The position numbers and the translations under genes are program-made. The notes under the pieces were generated by a model, which worked only from the letters and a program-made list of their open reading frames with translations, ran no database searches and was not told the origin of the DNA. Below, piece after piece: positions 34,443-44,748 of a stretch of 64,000 nucleotides of DNA (positions are counted from its first letter, which is position 1; the number at the start of each line of letters is the position of its first letter). The stretch covers positions 248,001 to 312,000 of the forward strand of contig JAKEKT010000014.1 in the NCBI GenBank assembly GCA_021495925.1, read 5' to 3'. This DNA is from Diplodia intermedia. Its lineage: Eukaryota; Ascomycota; Dothideomycetes; Botryosphaeriales; Botryosphaeriaceae.

Positions 34443-36221
34443 TCAAAGCCACAAGTACTTCCTGCACTTGCGAGCACCGCAGAGGCACTTAACCGGCTTC
34501 ATGCCACCCTCATTCCTCTCTTCCGGATCGACTTCCTCCGCTTCGTCTTTGTCCAGGTAATCGAACGTGAGCTCTTCGTTGGGCGCAATGTCGCGGATGG
34601 CGAAGAAAGCAATTTCGTAGACCTTGGGATCATGACGATTGTATGAGACGACGTACTGGCGGCAGTTGGGTTCGCAGGAGTGATTGACAAAACGGGTCGG
34701 GCCGCCCTTGAACTCGCCGTCGATAACGTAGAGCTCCTCGGGAGGAATACCTTCGGCCTCGGCGAACTTGTCGAGGGAGTACAGGTAAGAATCCTTGGTT
34801 CCGTGGCGTGCGCCCTTCTCGCGGCGGGTAGCCTCGTCGTCCGTGATTATCTCGCCGCGGTAGGTGTCGATGAACTGACCGGTCCGAAGCACGCTCTTGC
34901 AGCGTAGACCCCAGCCGCGACCGTTGGGAGTCTTAAAAATCTCCAGCCTGACCTGCCTGCCCTTCTGCACCACGCGCGTCTTGCAGCCCGGTCCGCATTT
35001 GCAGTTCTCATTGCACTCGTATATGGGGTAGCGGCGGTCGAGGTAGAACGGCACAAGACATCCGGCTCTCTCGGCGCTGGTACGCGGTCCACTGGAGTAG
35101 TATGGGAATTTCTTTGGGAGTCCAGCGGTGTCGCCGAGGCCGCCGTCCGCCTTGATCGCCTCCCAGCGATCGCGCTCTTCGGGAAGCATGCGTTCTGTGT
35201 CGTTCACCGCGGCGTATTCCAGGCAGTCACACAGCTTGCTGTACTCACAGCCCATGTTCTGGCCCATATGGGCCTTGCACTTTGTGCAGCCGGTCCTCGT
35301 GGCGGGATCCGCGGCGTAGACGCCCTCGCCCAAGATGTTCTGTCGAATGAACTCGAAGCCCAGCGGAGGTGAAGTGTCGTCAATTGTGTTGACGAGAGAG
35401 ATCTTCGGGCCGGGCAAGCTGTCGAGGCGTCTCATCACCTCGGCACGTACTTTGGCGGCTGCGGCCGCGGTGCCGGCAGTTTTGGCGGCCGTCATCATTG
35501 CTGGCGTGGGGACATTGCGAACGTCGATGTGATCCGGCGCGGAAGACGATTGGACAGCCACGGTGAAGCCGTCTTTGACCGTGAGCACTCCATTGTAGAC
35601 TTTGGCATCGGGCTCGTCACGTGTGAGGGTGGACGCGGTGGCCGAGGTGGGGTGCGAAATGGCAGGTGAATTCAGGCGGGAGCTTGACGACGTTGACGAG
35701 TCGTCGCGGACGCGCTCCGCCGGGGAAGCGCGAGCTTGGTGGTCGCCGCCGTCAATGGCGCGCTTGCGCTTTTTGCGTGGACGCGGTGAACTGCATCACG
35801 TGAGTGGATGCGCGCTCAGAGGAGGTGAAGCAAAGCAACGGCGACATACGCGACCAGGCTCTCGAGGTAGCCCTGTAGGTGATGGAGGCATGTATCGAGC
35901 TCCGAAAGCCCATGCCATGAAAAGGGCACATCCCTGGGGCCCGATGTGCCGCCATCAGTGGCCCACCGGAGGAGATACTCTTCCTCGCCCTAGATTTCGG
36001 TTAGCATCGATGCCACGCCACTCTAAACGAGCGTCTACCGCTTACATGGACATGACCATTGCGATGGCAGACAATTTCCTGGACCTAGGGGCCGTTAGCG
36101 ACGCGTTTGACGCGTGGTTGAGGTTCGCGTAAGGGCGCGTATCCTAACAGGACGGCGGATAAGAACTACGTACCTCACTACCCAACACGGGGCGCTGCCC
36201 CACGACAACGCTAACATGCAT
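34443..36221 (-). CDS. clr4: Histone H3K9 methyltransferase, chromodomain-SET (Clr4/DIM-5/KMT1 type)
   Basis: The proposed model has four exons (36174-36221, 36046-36084, 35850-35989, 34443-35790) and 524 aa. The large exon holds the enzyme: a nine-Cys pre-SET region (CTKCKAHMGQNMGCEY, CDCLEYA, YECNENCKCGPGCKTR), the SET core (GWGLRCKSVLRTGQFIDTYR, RFVNHSCEPNCRQYVV, ELTFDYLD) and the post-SET cysteines CLCGARKCRKYLW. The family trimethylates H3K9 to nucleate heterochromatin; in Neurospora DIM-5 acts upstream of DNA methylation at RIP'd sequence. Upstream short exons add VQEIVCHRNGHVHGEEEYLL followed by RWATDGG and FSWHGLSELDTC, which look like a chromodomain with two of the cage aromatics, and then a basic nuclear signal RPRKKRKR. 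Branch sites and phases agree at all three introns. The SET part is certain; the first exon, at the edge of an AT-rich island, is the weakest part. Confidence 0.9.
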
Positions 36222-36660
36222 AAGCTGCGATCCTAATTAGAGACATTAGTATAGCGCCGGCTAGAAGTACGTAGTAGCCTCGCAACTATTCTTAATAGAA
36301 TCTACGGCCTTTCTTATTTCTTACTTTAAGACGCGCTTAGAAATAGATAGTCTAGCGTAGTAAAGAGAAGAAATAGTACTTACTTAGTTTTAAAAGATCT
36401 TCGCGAATGTTTCGTAGTGGTTAGATTAGAGAAACGAGAAGATCTACGTAGTTTAAGAAGCTCGTTCAACGAAAAAATCTTACTAAGCAACGTATAAATA
36501 CGCTAGGCCTAATTAGATAAAATTCTATAAGTTAAAAGTATACTTATTCTAAAGCCTATGACTTAAAAGGACTTAATAATATCTATATCTAAGACTAGTC
36601 GCTTATATTAGATGTTATACTATTAATTATAACGTAGTCGATAGTGCTAGGATACTTCTA
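36222..36660. repeat. AT-rich RIP-like relic (island B)
   Basis: About 440 bp are dominated by TA, with very few CA or TG dinucleotides and residual CG, the same signature as island A. No terminal repeats or coding remnant can be read. It abuts the proposed first exon of the H3K9 methyltransferase gene, so it lies in that gene's promoter region. Confidence 0.7.
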
Positions 36661-37227
36661 CATATTCGCTTAAGGTGTCGGAGGAGGGGTGGTAAGCGCG
36701 CCCTTAATTGAATCGGTGCAGCGAATGAGCATTGATTTAAACGTCTTAGCAACGAAAACCAAAGGCTCGGTGTTAAGTGGCTGCCGTTGCAATTGCAATG
36801 CAGTGGCAGGACAAAGAGGAGCGTTCTTTGCCGGGGTAATCGCTCCGACCTTACTGGATGCTTTACCCCGCAGGAAGCGCGCACCACCTCGGAGAAAAAG
36901 CATCTGGCCGATCTCGAACATCCATAACTTTGCCCATGTCGGTCAGAAAGGCCTGACAGGACTCTATCGTGACAAGTCAGGTCAAGCGCGCAACGTCGCC
37001 CCGTCCGTGCGCCAAGACACTACTTTATCTGTCAGCTTACTTTTCTTTCCCTACGAACCTCAATCCTCGCTTCTTGCAGGCACCACCCAGAGATCCGGCC
37101 CGACCCCAGACTTGGCGATACCTCTGGCGTACGTAGCTCGTGACCGTTCTCACGACCCGAGGCCGTTCGATCGAGCTTGAGTCCAGGTCAGCTGCATCAG
37201 AGGAGATAGCAACAACAGGCCACGACA
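36661..37227. other. Upstream region of the MpaB-type gene
   Basis: Normal-composition DNA lies between island B and the oxygenase start. A 163-codon frame at 36689-37180 has no recognisable domain and is not called. The region probably holds the plus-strand promoter. Confidence 0.5.
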
Positions 37228-38659
37228 ATGGGACTCGAACAAGTGCTCACGAGCAACGCCTTCGGCGACAATGTGCCGGATTGCGTGAAAGGCCACCCGA
37301 AGCTCGCATTCGGCACCTCCGTGTTGCTCTGCTACACGCTGCTGTGCCAGGCGCTACGCTTCCGGCGGTTGCGCAAGATGCGCTCCAAGTACCGCTACAA
37401 GACGCGGGGCGACATGGCGCGCATGACCAACCAGGAGGCGCAGGAGATCCAGAAAGAGCTCATCCAGAGCGAGTTTCCGTTCACCATGAACAAGGCGCTG
37501 CAGTTTGCCCTGTTCCGCACATACGGCATTCCGTCCATCAGTAAGCTGCTGGTGCAGACCCAGCAGCTCTCCGAGAAGGAGCATGCAGCCAGGGTGAGTG
37601 CACTGCCAGCTGAGAGAAGAAGTCGCTGACACGAGCCCCAGCGCTACGTCGACACCGAAGTCCTGATCCAGGACTTCATCGCGAATGCCCCCGAGTCAGA
37701 ACGTGCTAACGGCGCAATCGCGCGCATGAATTACTTGCACGACCTATACCGCAAGTCCGGCAAGATCTCCAACGACGACCTGCTGTACACTCTGGCGCTG
37801 TTCGCGCTTGAGCCGAAGAGCTGGATCAATCGCTACGAATGGCGGAAGCTCACCGACCTCGAAATATGCGCCATCGGCACCTTTTGGAAATCTATGGGCG
37901 ACGCTATGGAAATCTCCTACGAGCATCTGCCGGGCGCCGGCAAAGGCTGGAATGACGGCATCCAGTGGATGGACGAGGTCGCCGAGTGGAGCCAAGGGTA
38001 CGAAAAGAAGTACATGGTCCCCCACCAGGACAACAAGAAGACTGCCGATGAAACAACTGCCATGCTGCTCTACGATGCCCCCTCGTCCTTGCACCCTGCT
38101 GGCTTCAAAGTTGTCTCGGCACTCATGGACGAACGTCTGCGGAAGGCCATGATGTGAGTGCGCAAGCCACAGCAGCATTGGACGTGCTAACTCCGCGCCC
38201 AGGTATCCGGATCCTCCTGCTGGCTTGATCACAGCCATTGATGTCGCGTTCCAGATACGGGCGTTCTTATTGAGAAACTTTTCCCTGCCACGGCCACAAT
38301 TCCTGCGGTCACAGCGAATGTCCGAAGAGCCCAACAAGGACGGGAGATATTATCAACTTTCCTATGACGTCGACCCTTGGTGAGCCGGTGACACCTCAAC
38401 CTGGAAAACTTCGCTAATGTTCTGGGCCAGGTACGTTGATGCAAGCTTCGCCAATCGTTGGGCACTGAAGTCTTGGCTGAAGTGGATGGCCGGAAAGCCA
38501 TATCCAGGAAGTGCAGGCTTCAAGTCTGGAGGCTACGTCCTTGAAGAGATTGGACCCAAGAACCTCGAGGGCAAGGGAACGGAATATGTCACGCAGGCAA
38601 AGGACCGCCTACTCAAGCAGGGCCGTGGCGGATGTCCTTTCGCTGTGGCAAAACGCTAG
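37228..38659 (+). CDS. MpaB/rubber-oxygenase-like (DUF2236) membrane-associated oxygenase
   Basis: Four exons (37228-37593, 37642-38153, 38203-38379, 38431-38659) encode 427 aa. An N-terminal hydrophobic segment (KLAFGTSVLLCYTLLCQAL, about residues 25-45) is followed by Arg/Lys-rich sequence and so may be a membrane anchor. The soluble region contains ARMNYLHDLYRKSG, LALFALEPKSWINRYEWRKL and GTFWKSMGDAMEISYEHLPG, the pattern of the ER-bound oxygenase MpaB/latex-clearing-protein catalytic family, which uses a b-type haem or related iron centre. MpaB takes part in oxidative cleavage of a farnesyl side chain in mycophenolic acid synthesis. Here no biosynthetic partner genes are adjacent, so the substrate is unknown. 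All three introns are canonical and 48-51 nt. Confidence 0.85.
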
Positions 38660-38721
38660 GACATGCTCGTTCGATTGGGGGCCGACACAGGCTCGCCTTC
38701 AGGACTATTGCGGTCGATGCG

Positions 38722-38753
38722 CTTGGTGACCCAGCTTGGTGACCCAGCTTGGT
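38722..38753 (+). repeat. 13-bp direct tandem duplication
   Basis: Two perfect copies of CTTGGTGACCCAG are followed by a partial third (CTTGGT). They lie in the short convergent space between the oxygenase and JmjC genes, within the likely 3' UTRs. Confidence 0.85.
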
Positions 38754-38806
38754 CTCTCTGAAGGCTGATTTGAGCGCCCTAGCTTGCGATCTCTGCCGTC
38801 GATCAC

Positions 38807-39852
38807 CTAATCTTGTTTCCCTGAGGGTTTCTCTAAGGAAGGGTAGCTCCGTGAAAGCCTGTTTTTGTTTTTTTTGACCACTTCATAGGGTTTCGGTGGA
38901 ACTACTGGTGGTGGATGCAACCTGAACCACCAGTTCACCTATTGGCACAATCAGTACGAATCGATGTCTCCATAGTGCTAGGCATATTTGAAAGACTGCT
39001 CACCGATGCCGTGACGGTACTTCCGTGCCCCCTCACACTGTGCCACCAGCCTTCCGGGATGAACAGGCCCTCTCCTCTGGACAGACGAGCCTCCAGCCCG
39101 CCCGATTCTGGGTCGTACGCAGAGTCCCACACTTCTCTCTCCAACTCTTCCTTTTCTTTCCCCATCATCATCTCCTCTCCCCTTATTTTCCCGCTCAAAT
39201 CGCCCTCGCCCTCGCCGATCCTTTTCTTCACCCTCTGGAACAACTCCAGGCCCTTTTCGGGAGGGAGGAGCCGCACGGTTTTTTCGCCGGCCATCTGGAA
39301 AAAGCAATTGGCGTTGGGGTCACGGTGCAATGGCGTACATGTGGGCGGTAGACCAATCCAAAGAGAAGAGTCGTAAACATCGAAAGCCGCGGGCTTCCCT
39401 TTGACTTTTGGGACACGCGCATGTGCTTTTAGGAACTCCGGAAGGGGTAGATCTCTGCGCATTTTGCGCGGCAGATCGTCGAGGCTACATTGAGCGAGGT
39501 AGATGTGCACGTTTTGCGGTGGCTTCTCGATGTAGTCGAGGAAGACTGAGAGAGGAGCATGGAAGCGTCTGAAGACCTTGGCCGCGGGGTTGGTCGGATC
39601 GGGGCCGGTGTACTCGAGCGGCACAGTAGCCTGGGAGAAGCTACGGAGGCTTGAGGTGTTTAGAGTGTGATGCTTGGCTTTGCTGTCGACTGGCTTGAAC
39701 CAGTGGTAAATTGCCACGACAGTCTGGAAAGAGCTCCATGGGAGGAGCCGAGGCTGGTTGGCGATGGCGGCGGTGAGGTGGAGGTTGTTCCGCACGCCCA
39801 TTATGGGCTGGACAAGCTTCCACTTGAAGGTCTGGGAGACCTGCTTCTGCAT
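38807..39852 (-). CDS. JmjC/cupin_8 domain 2-oxoglutarate-Fe(II) dioxygenase
   Basis: Two exons (39004-39852, 38807-38938) give 326 aa. The double-stranded beta-helix shows LPPTCTPLHRDPNANCFFQM with the iron-binding H176-x-D178, a probable 2-oxoglutarate-binding Lys in GEKTVRLLPP, and the distal His in FIPEGWWHSVRG (H271). The intron replaces an in-frame but unnatural tail with VNWWFR, the usual end of these cupin-like JmjC proteins. A ~40-residue basic extension follows. Relatives include HSPBAP1, TYW5 and small JmjC hydroxylases acting on proteins or tRNA; the substrate here is unknown. The N-terminus is possibly mitochondrial in character (basic, few acids). The gene is divergent from prefoldin subunit 5, with 180 bp between starts. 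Confidence 0.87.
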
Positions 39853-40032
39853 TGCGCGGGCTGCTGCGTGGGCGGAGGCGGCGTGACGGGTTGTGCAATG
39901 GATTATTGGCGGCGATGGAATAAACGACGAGGCTTTGGCGAGTCAGGGCGGCGGGCGCCATGACTCGCCCAAAATCTCAACACCACGCCTGCCTTCGTCA
40001 TTGCCCGCACCCCCGACACGAGCTACCCCGCC

Positions 40033-40712
40033 ATGGCTTCCTCCAGCGACAAGGGCGGCCAGATGGGTGAGCCTCCCTTCGGCGTCGCCGCGGATGCACG
40101 CTGACTCCAGCAGTCGACCTTGCGACCCTTTCGCTCCCGCAGCTCAGCCAGCTCAAGAAGCAGCTCGACACGGAGCTGGAGCACCTGACCTCGTCGTTCC
40201 AGTCGCTGCGCAGCGCCCAGACCCGCTTCAAGGACTGCCTCAAGTCCATCAACACCGGCCTGCAGAACGGCTCCACCGGTTGCTCTCCCGCCCGCGCCTT
40301 GCTGCCCTGAAATGCTGACTCGACCCTTTGCGTGGCACAGAGAAGCCCATCCTTGTCCCCCTCACCTCCTCCCTCTACGTTACCGGCACCCTCGCCGACA
40401 TCAAGAACGTGCTCGTCGACGTCGGCACCGGCTTCTACGTCGAGAAGTCGACCGATGACGCCAAGGAATTCTACGACCGCAAGATCAAAGACCTGGAGAA
40501 GAATCTGAAGGATCTGGAGGCCATTGTTACGGGCAAGAGCAACAACCTGAGAGTCATCGAGGATGGTGAGCGGGACATGCTTCTTTCACACGTGTTGGGA
40601 ACTCGGTGAGCTGACAATGACTTCGTTGCTTCTAGTTCTGAGACAGAAGGTCCTCGCACAACAACAGGGGCAAGCCGCTGCCTCTGCACAGACTGCTGCT
40701 GCGGCATCGTGA
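40033..40712 (+). CDS. gim5: Prefoldin subunit 5 (Gim5)
   Basis: Four exons (40033-40066, 40114-40278, 40341-40565, 40636-40712) give 166 aa. The fold is an alpha-type prefoldin: a coiled coil (LSQLKKQLDTELEHL, LRSAQTRFKDCLKSI), the beta-hairpin block (PILVPLTSSLYVTGTLADIK, VLVDVGTGFYVEKS) and a second coiled coil (DRKIKDLEKNLKDLE), ending in a Gln/Ala tail. Prefoldin is a jellyfish-like hexamer that hands unfolded actin and tubulin to the CCT chaperonin. The first acceptor is a tandem CAGCAG, so transcripts may differ by one codon. The stop follows a GTGAGT-like string, so an extra intron is possible but not needed. Confidence 0.92.
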
Positions 40713-41143
40713 GTAGCCCTCTGCGCCTAGTCTTCGTACTGTTTGCTACGGCATCTCCCGGCCAAGCATCCGGCCGGCGGGCCTACCCCCTGGCCTTCAG
40801 TGCATCCCTGGCGATATTGCTGGGCCGTAGGCCGGGATCGACTGGAGAGAAATGCGACAGAGCCAATCTTGGAAGAAGATTGGCTAAGAGCTGGCTCTGG
40901 ATGGGGATGATATGAGAGGCAAAAGGTGTAGAATTTTCAAAATCCGCGGACAAAAGATATCCATCGCCACATACAGATCAAATTGCCAGGTACGAACGAT
41001 TCCGAAGAGTATGCTGTGTTACGATTCCGCCTTGATCTTACCCACACGTTTGCCGAAAGGGAGTCTTTGAGAAAAGTTACACAGCGTGGACACCACTTGC
41101 CACCGACCAAAAGGGATTCTTGGTTCCTGGGACGACTGAGACC
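40713..41143. other. Convergent intergenic region
   Basis: About 430 bp lie between the stop codons of gim5 and the next minus-strand gene. It is probably both 3' UTRs. Nothing else is seen. Confidence 0.5.
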
Positions 41144-42075
41144 TCATTTCCCTGTACTTTCGGATATTGTCAGGCAGGGGATAAAGGACCCCGATCTCTC
41201 GCCACCTGGCACTCTTCCTCCCGGAAAACTATCCTCCATGTGCCTTCCCGCAGCTGCCCACCACTGCTGCCCCACGGGTATCGCCGGTGGACACTCCGCC
41301 CTCGCATCTGGAGTGTGCTCTTCCACGTACCCCACCGGCGGTGGCTTCTGTTTAATTTGCTCCATGCCTCCGAGCCATTTCAAGTAGTAATGAAGTTCGA
41401 AAAAGGTACGAGCATCACATGCCCACGCACCACCGCTCTTTTTCGAGCAAACCTGCCGATCGGCCTTCTGCACCGGCCCATCCATCATGCCGACCTGATG
41501 TCTGGTAATGTATATGACCGGGGAACCATCGTGGATGGACGCCAGCCATGTGCGAACCGTGCATTCGTTGGTGCCATCGGCACGGACGAGGCGGTGCAGT
41601 TCTTCGACCATTGCGGAGCCGTCTCGGTCGGAGAAGGCGACCTACATACGTTAGACCTCCACTCAATTCAACACGGGGAAAATAGTAAAGTGTCGAGATT
41701 CAACTCTCGATTGGAGCTTTCCCCCTCTTCCTTGGACCTCCTCCGCTCTCGTTGAACCAAACAGAACGGGGACTACAAAACGAGTCATATGTGTCTACGT
41801 ACCCAAGTCGTGTCGGTGCACTCCTTCTCTAACCCTCGCTGCGCAAACTCGCGGTTCTGGAACCGCGCGCGCACGTGCGAGCCTGTACTCCCCATCAAAC
41901 CGTCATTCAACGGCGGCGGCCACGGAGTTGGCTTGCGGGGGCCGGCGGCGGCGGAGGAAGCCGGGTCGTTGTCCGTGTGCCGCCACTGTCTGACGACGAA
42001 GTAGCCGCTACCGGCGAGGGCGGCGAGCTTGAGCAGCCGTGGACTCCAGCCGCGGGAGGGCAGATTCGGGGGCAT
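41144..42075 (-). CDS. Hypothetical protein with N-terminal membrane segment
   Basis: Two exons (41803-42075 and 41144-41641) joined across a 161-nt intron (donor GTACGT, acceptor TAG, TCTAAC branch) give 256 aa. The first exon has a likely transmembrane segment (LLKLAALAGSGYFVVRQW) preceded by a basic N-terminus, then a Pro-rich linker and RARFQNREFAQRGLEKECTD. The second exon begins VAFSDRDGSAMVEELHRLVR and ADGTNECTVRTWLASIHDG, which look like a folded domain. The last ~100 residues are Gly/Pro-rich and less convincing, so the true stop may come earlier through another intron. I do not recognise the family. A single-pass organelle membrane protein is possible but is inference. Confidence 0.55.
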
Positions 42076-42600
42076 TGGGGGTGTAGTGTGTGGGGAAAAG
42101 GAATGATGCCCAAAACGTTGGTTTGTGGATTTCGAAACTAGGGGCTGCTGCTGCGGACGTGAGTCGATGTTATGGATGAGCTTGGAATTTGGCTGCCTAT
42201 ATGTTGCACAATCTGCCTGTGTAACGGCTCGGCTGCGGCCTCGCGTTTACGGCGGCGGTGGTGCTTGGCGGCAGCTTCCATGCAGTAGGTGCAGGTACCA
42301 CAGCCAGGCTGCAGCAAGATACAGAGTAAATGCAAGCGACCTTCGTATTATTCACTCGTCCACTCGGAATCCTCCGCCACGAATGCAGGTTTCCAATTTC
42401 AGTAACCGTAACGCCGACCAGTGCGTGCTTTAAAAGCATCTAAAAATCGATCCAACCAACTCCATGCTGGTCTAAATGCAGTAGTAATGAGACCAGCCGA
42501 GCACATGCAACGGCATAATAGGAAATATCGACAGACATCCGAATGCGATGCGAGCGGGCGTGACTGGAAATAGCCAAAGATGCATCGAATATTAAGACGA
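42076..42600. other. Intergenic between two minus-strand genes
   Basis: These 525 bp upstream of the hypothetical gene and downstream of the transporter contain no recognisable gene or RNA. Confidence 0.5.
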
Positions 42601-44501
42601 TTACACCGCGATTCCTCTCACCTTCCACCCGCCAGGGCCCCTCCAAGCCCAAATCCACAGGCCGCAAGCAACCCACACACTGATGGCCATGGCCCAGAAT
42701 GTGGATGCGTAGCAGGCTTTGCCATAACACAGCACATCTTCCCCATCTCCGGGATTTGGTCCATTGTTGCCTCCATTGTCGGCGGCCGCGGAGCCCCAGT
42801 CGTATACGGCGCTGTACACAACGCCCCAAACGGCTGCACCGGCGGCTGGCATCATAGCAACGATTCCCCAGTTGGTACCGAAATTCTCCACACCCCAAAC
42901 AGCGGCGATGATGATGGGGACCAGTGAGAAGACGGCGCCGTAGCCGGCTCCGATGAGACCGCTGACAATCCAGAAGCGCTCGCCGTGTCCTTGGACTCCT
43001 CCGGTTGCGAGGATGATTTGACCCAGGGACAATAGAAGAGAGAATGCGAGCAGGAAGATGATGCGCGAGATGGTAAAGCGACGGCGAGGGGGGAGAGAGG
43101 CGAACGAGGAGGCCTGGGAATGAGGACCTTGCCTATGAGCGGGGGAGGCGTGATCGGAGACGGGGGCGAACAGGTCAGAAACGGTGCCGGTCAGAAGGCG
43201 GGCAGCGGTTGAAGTGATGGCAACAATCGACACATGGGTTGCCGGCGAAGTGCGGTACTCGGCGGCGGTTGGTACGTCGTAGAGCGTGCCTATGATGGTT
43301 CCCAGGTTATTGATGAAAGCTTCACCGGGGCCGGTGACCAAGAAGAAGCCAGCAGAAAGCCACCACATGGTTGCATCGCCCAGGAAGCGGCGCGTCTCCT
43401 CGTTCAGGAGCCAGTTCTTCTTGGCACGCTCTTGCTCGGCCCTGAGCTTCAGGTCTTCGGCCTCGGAGCGCAAGAAATCAAACTGCGAGTCGGAGAGGTC
43501 TTGCGGCGCTATGGTGCCATATCCGTGCTGGTGGCGAGCAGCGTTGAAGAACTCATCCTCGCTCAGCAGACCGCTCCGCTCCAACTCATCCACGGCCTCG
43601 TCAATCATCTCGCCCTCATCCACGATGCGCAGGGTGGCGGCGCCCAGCAGACCCACGATGAACAGGAAGATGCCCAGGAACAGGAAGAAGCGGAAGACAT
43701 CGACATCTCCCCGAGATCCATCCGGGCGGCGCTCGTACAACAGGCGGCTACCCACCTGACTCTGCCACATGCCACTAAGGCCAAAAGAAGCGACGGGCAC
43801 TGCCAGCGCAAGCCCCTTGTTCTTGCCGCGTCCGAAGTTCTTTGCGCATGTCGTCAGGGCCGCGAAGTACATGGCCGAGGTGCCCAGGCCGATGGGAACG
43901 AAGGCCAGCACCATGACTCCGAACGGCCATCCGCTCGGACCGGCATGGTATGTGAAGGCGGCCAGCAGGTATCCGAAGCCGAAAAAGAAGGCCGAGATCA
44001 AGGACGAGAGAGCAGGGCCGTAGCGGTCGCAGATGTAGCCAAAGACGGGCACCGGCAGGTACATGGCCAGCTCGGCGGTGATGGAGATGATGTTGACTTG
44101 GAACTGCGTGTAGCGCAGCCGCGACTGGAAGAGCGGCGCATAGAGCGAGTAGACGGCGATGGAGCCGGCGGCCAGACTGGGAGGGGCGGCGGGCAATCAG
44201 TATGCTGCAGCTGCAGGCAGCCGGGGGTGGTTACGCACCAGCAGAGCACGGCGCAGGCGTAGCCGCCGAATCGCGTCACGGCGCGGCGCATCATTAGGCG
44301 GTCGCGTTCCTGGATCTGCTCGGCGACCTGTTCGAAGAAGCTGCCGGCGTACGAGTTGGTCTGGCTGGGGCGGGATGACGAGCGGGAGTCGAGGGAGTCG
44401 GCGGGACGCAGCAGCCGGCGCGTCTCAGCCGGGGCCGAGGGATAGTCGCGCTTGTCGATGCGCGCGTGGCCAGGCCCCATGCTCCCTGTGGGCGACGGCA
44501 T
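42601..44501 (-). CDS. mch1: MFS transporter, Mch1-like (monocarboxylate-transporter family)
   Basis: Two exons (44239-44501, 42601-44176) encode 612 aa. A ~75-residue hydrophilic N-terminus leads into the first helix, completed across the intron as CCLAAGSIAVYSLYAPLFQ. Twelve hydrophobic segments follow, with MFS-type loop sequence FGYICDRYGPALSSLISAFF after helix 2 and a long central cytoplasmic loop rich in Glu, Asp and Ser between helices 6 and 7. The second half includes SAGFFLVTGPGEAFINNLGT and GVENFGTNWGIVAMMP, typical of fungal Mch1/nodulin-like transporters. Yeast Mch1 is vacuolar and its substrate is uncertain. Start choice: the first ATG is 44501; the open frame further upstream begins only with GTG. 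It is divergent from rrp42, with 247 bp between starts. Confidence 0.88.
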
Positions 44502-44748
44502 TGCTGGCTTGCGATGTGCGGCATGGATTGGCCTCCGCGGCGATGAAGAAACCACCCAGCCCCAGGGCCCAGGACCCAGGACGAGCTTGCGTGCCTGCCC
44601 CGAACCAGCGGTAATGAGCTGGCCGGTGCCATGACGCTTGACCTCCAGCCCGAGCCCGCGCCCGTGCGCCGAAATAATTCAACCGCCGCCAGCTGCAGCT
44701 ACAATCGCACCGCCCCGCCTCAAGTCGCTGCCCTGCCCTGCGCCCACC

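Noticed and set aside
43234..44262. 342-codon plus-strand frame
   Set aside because: Antisense to the Mch1-like transporter; the minus strand shows transmembrane helices and family motifs.
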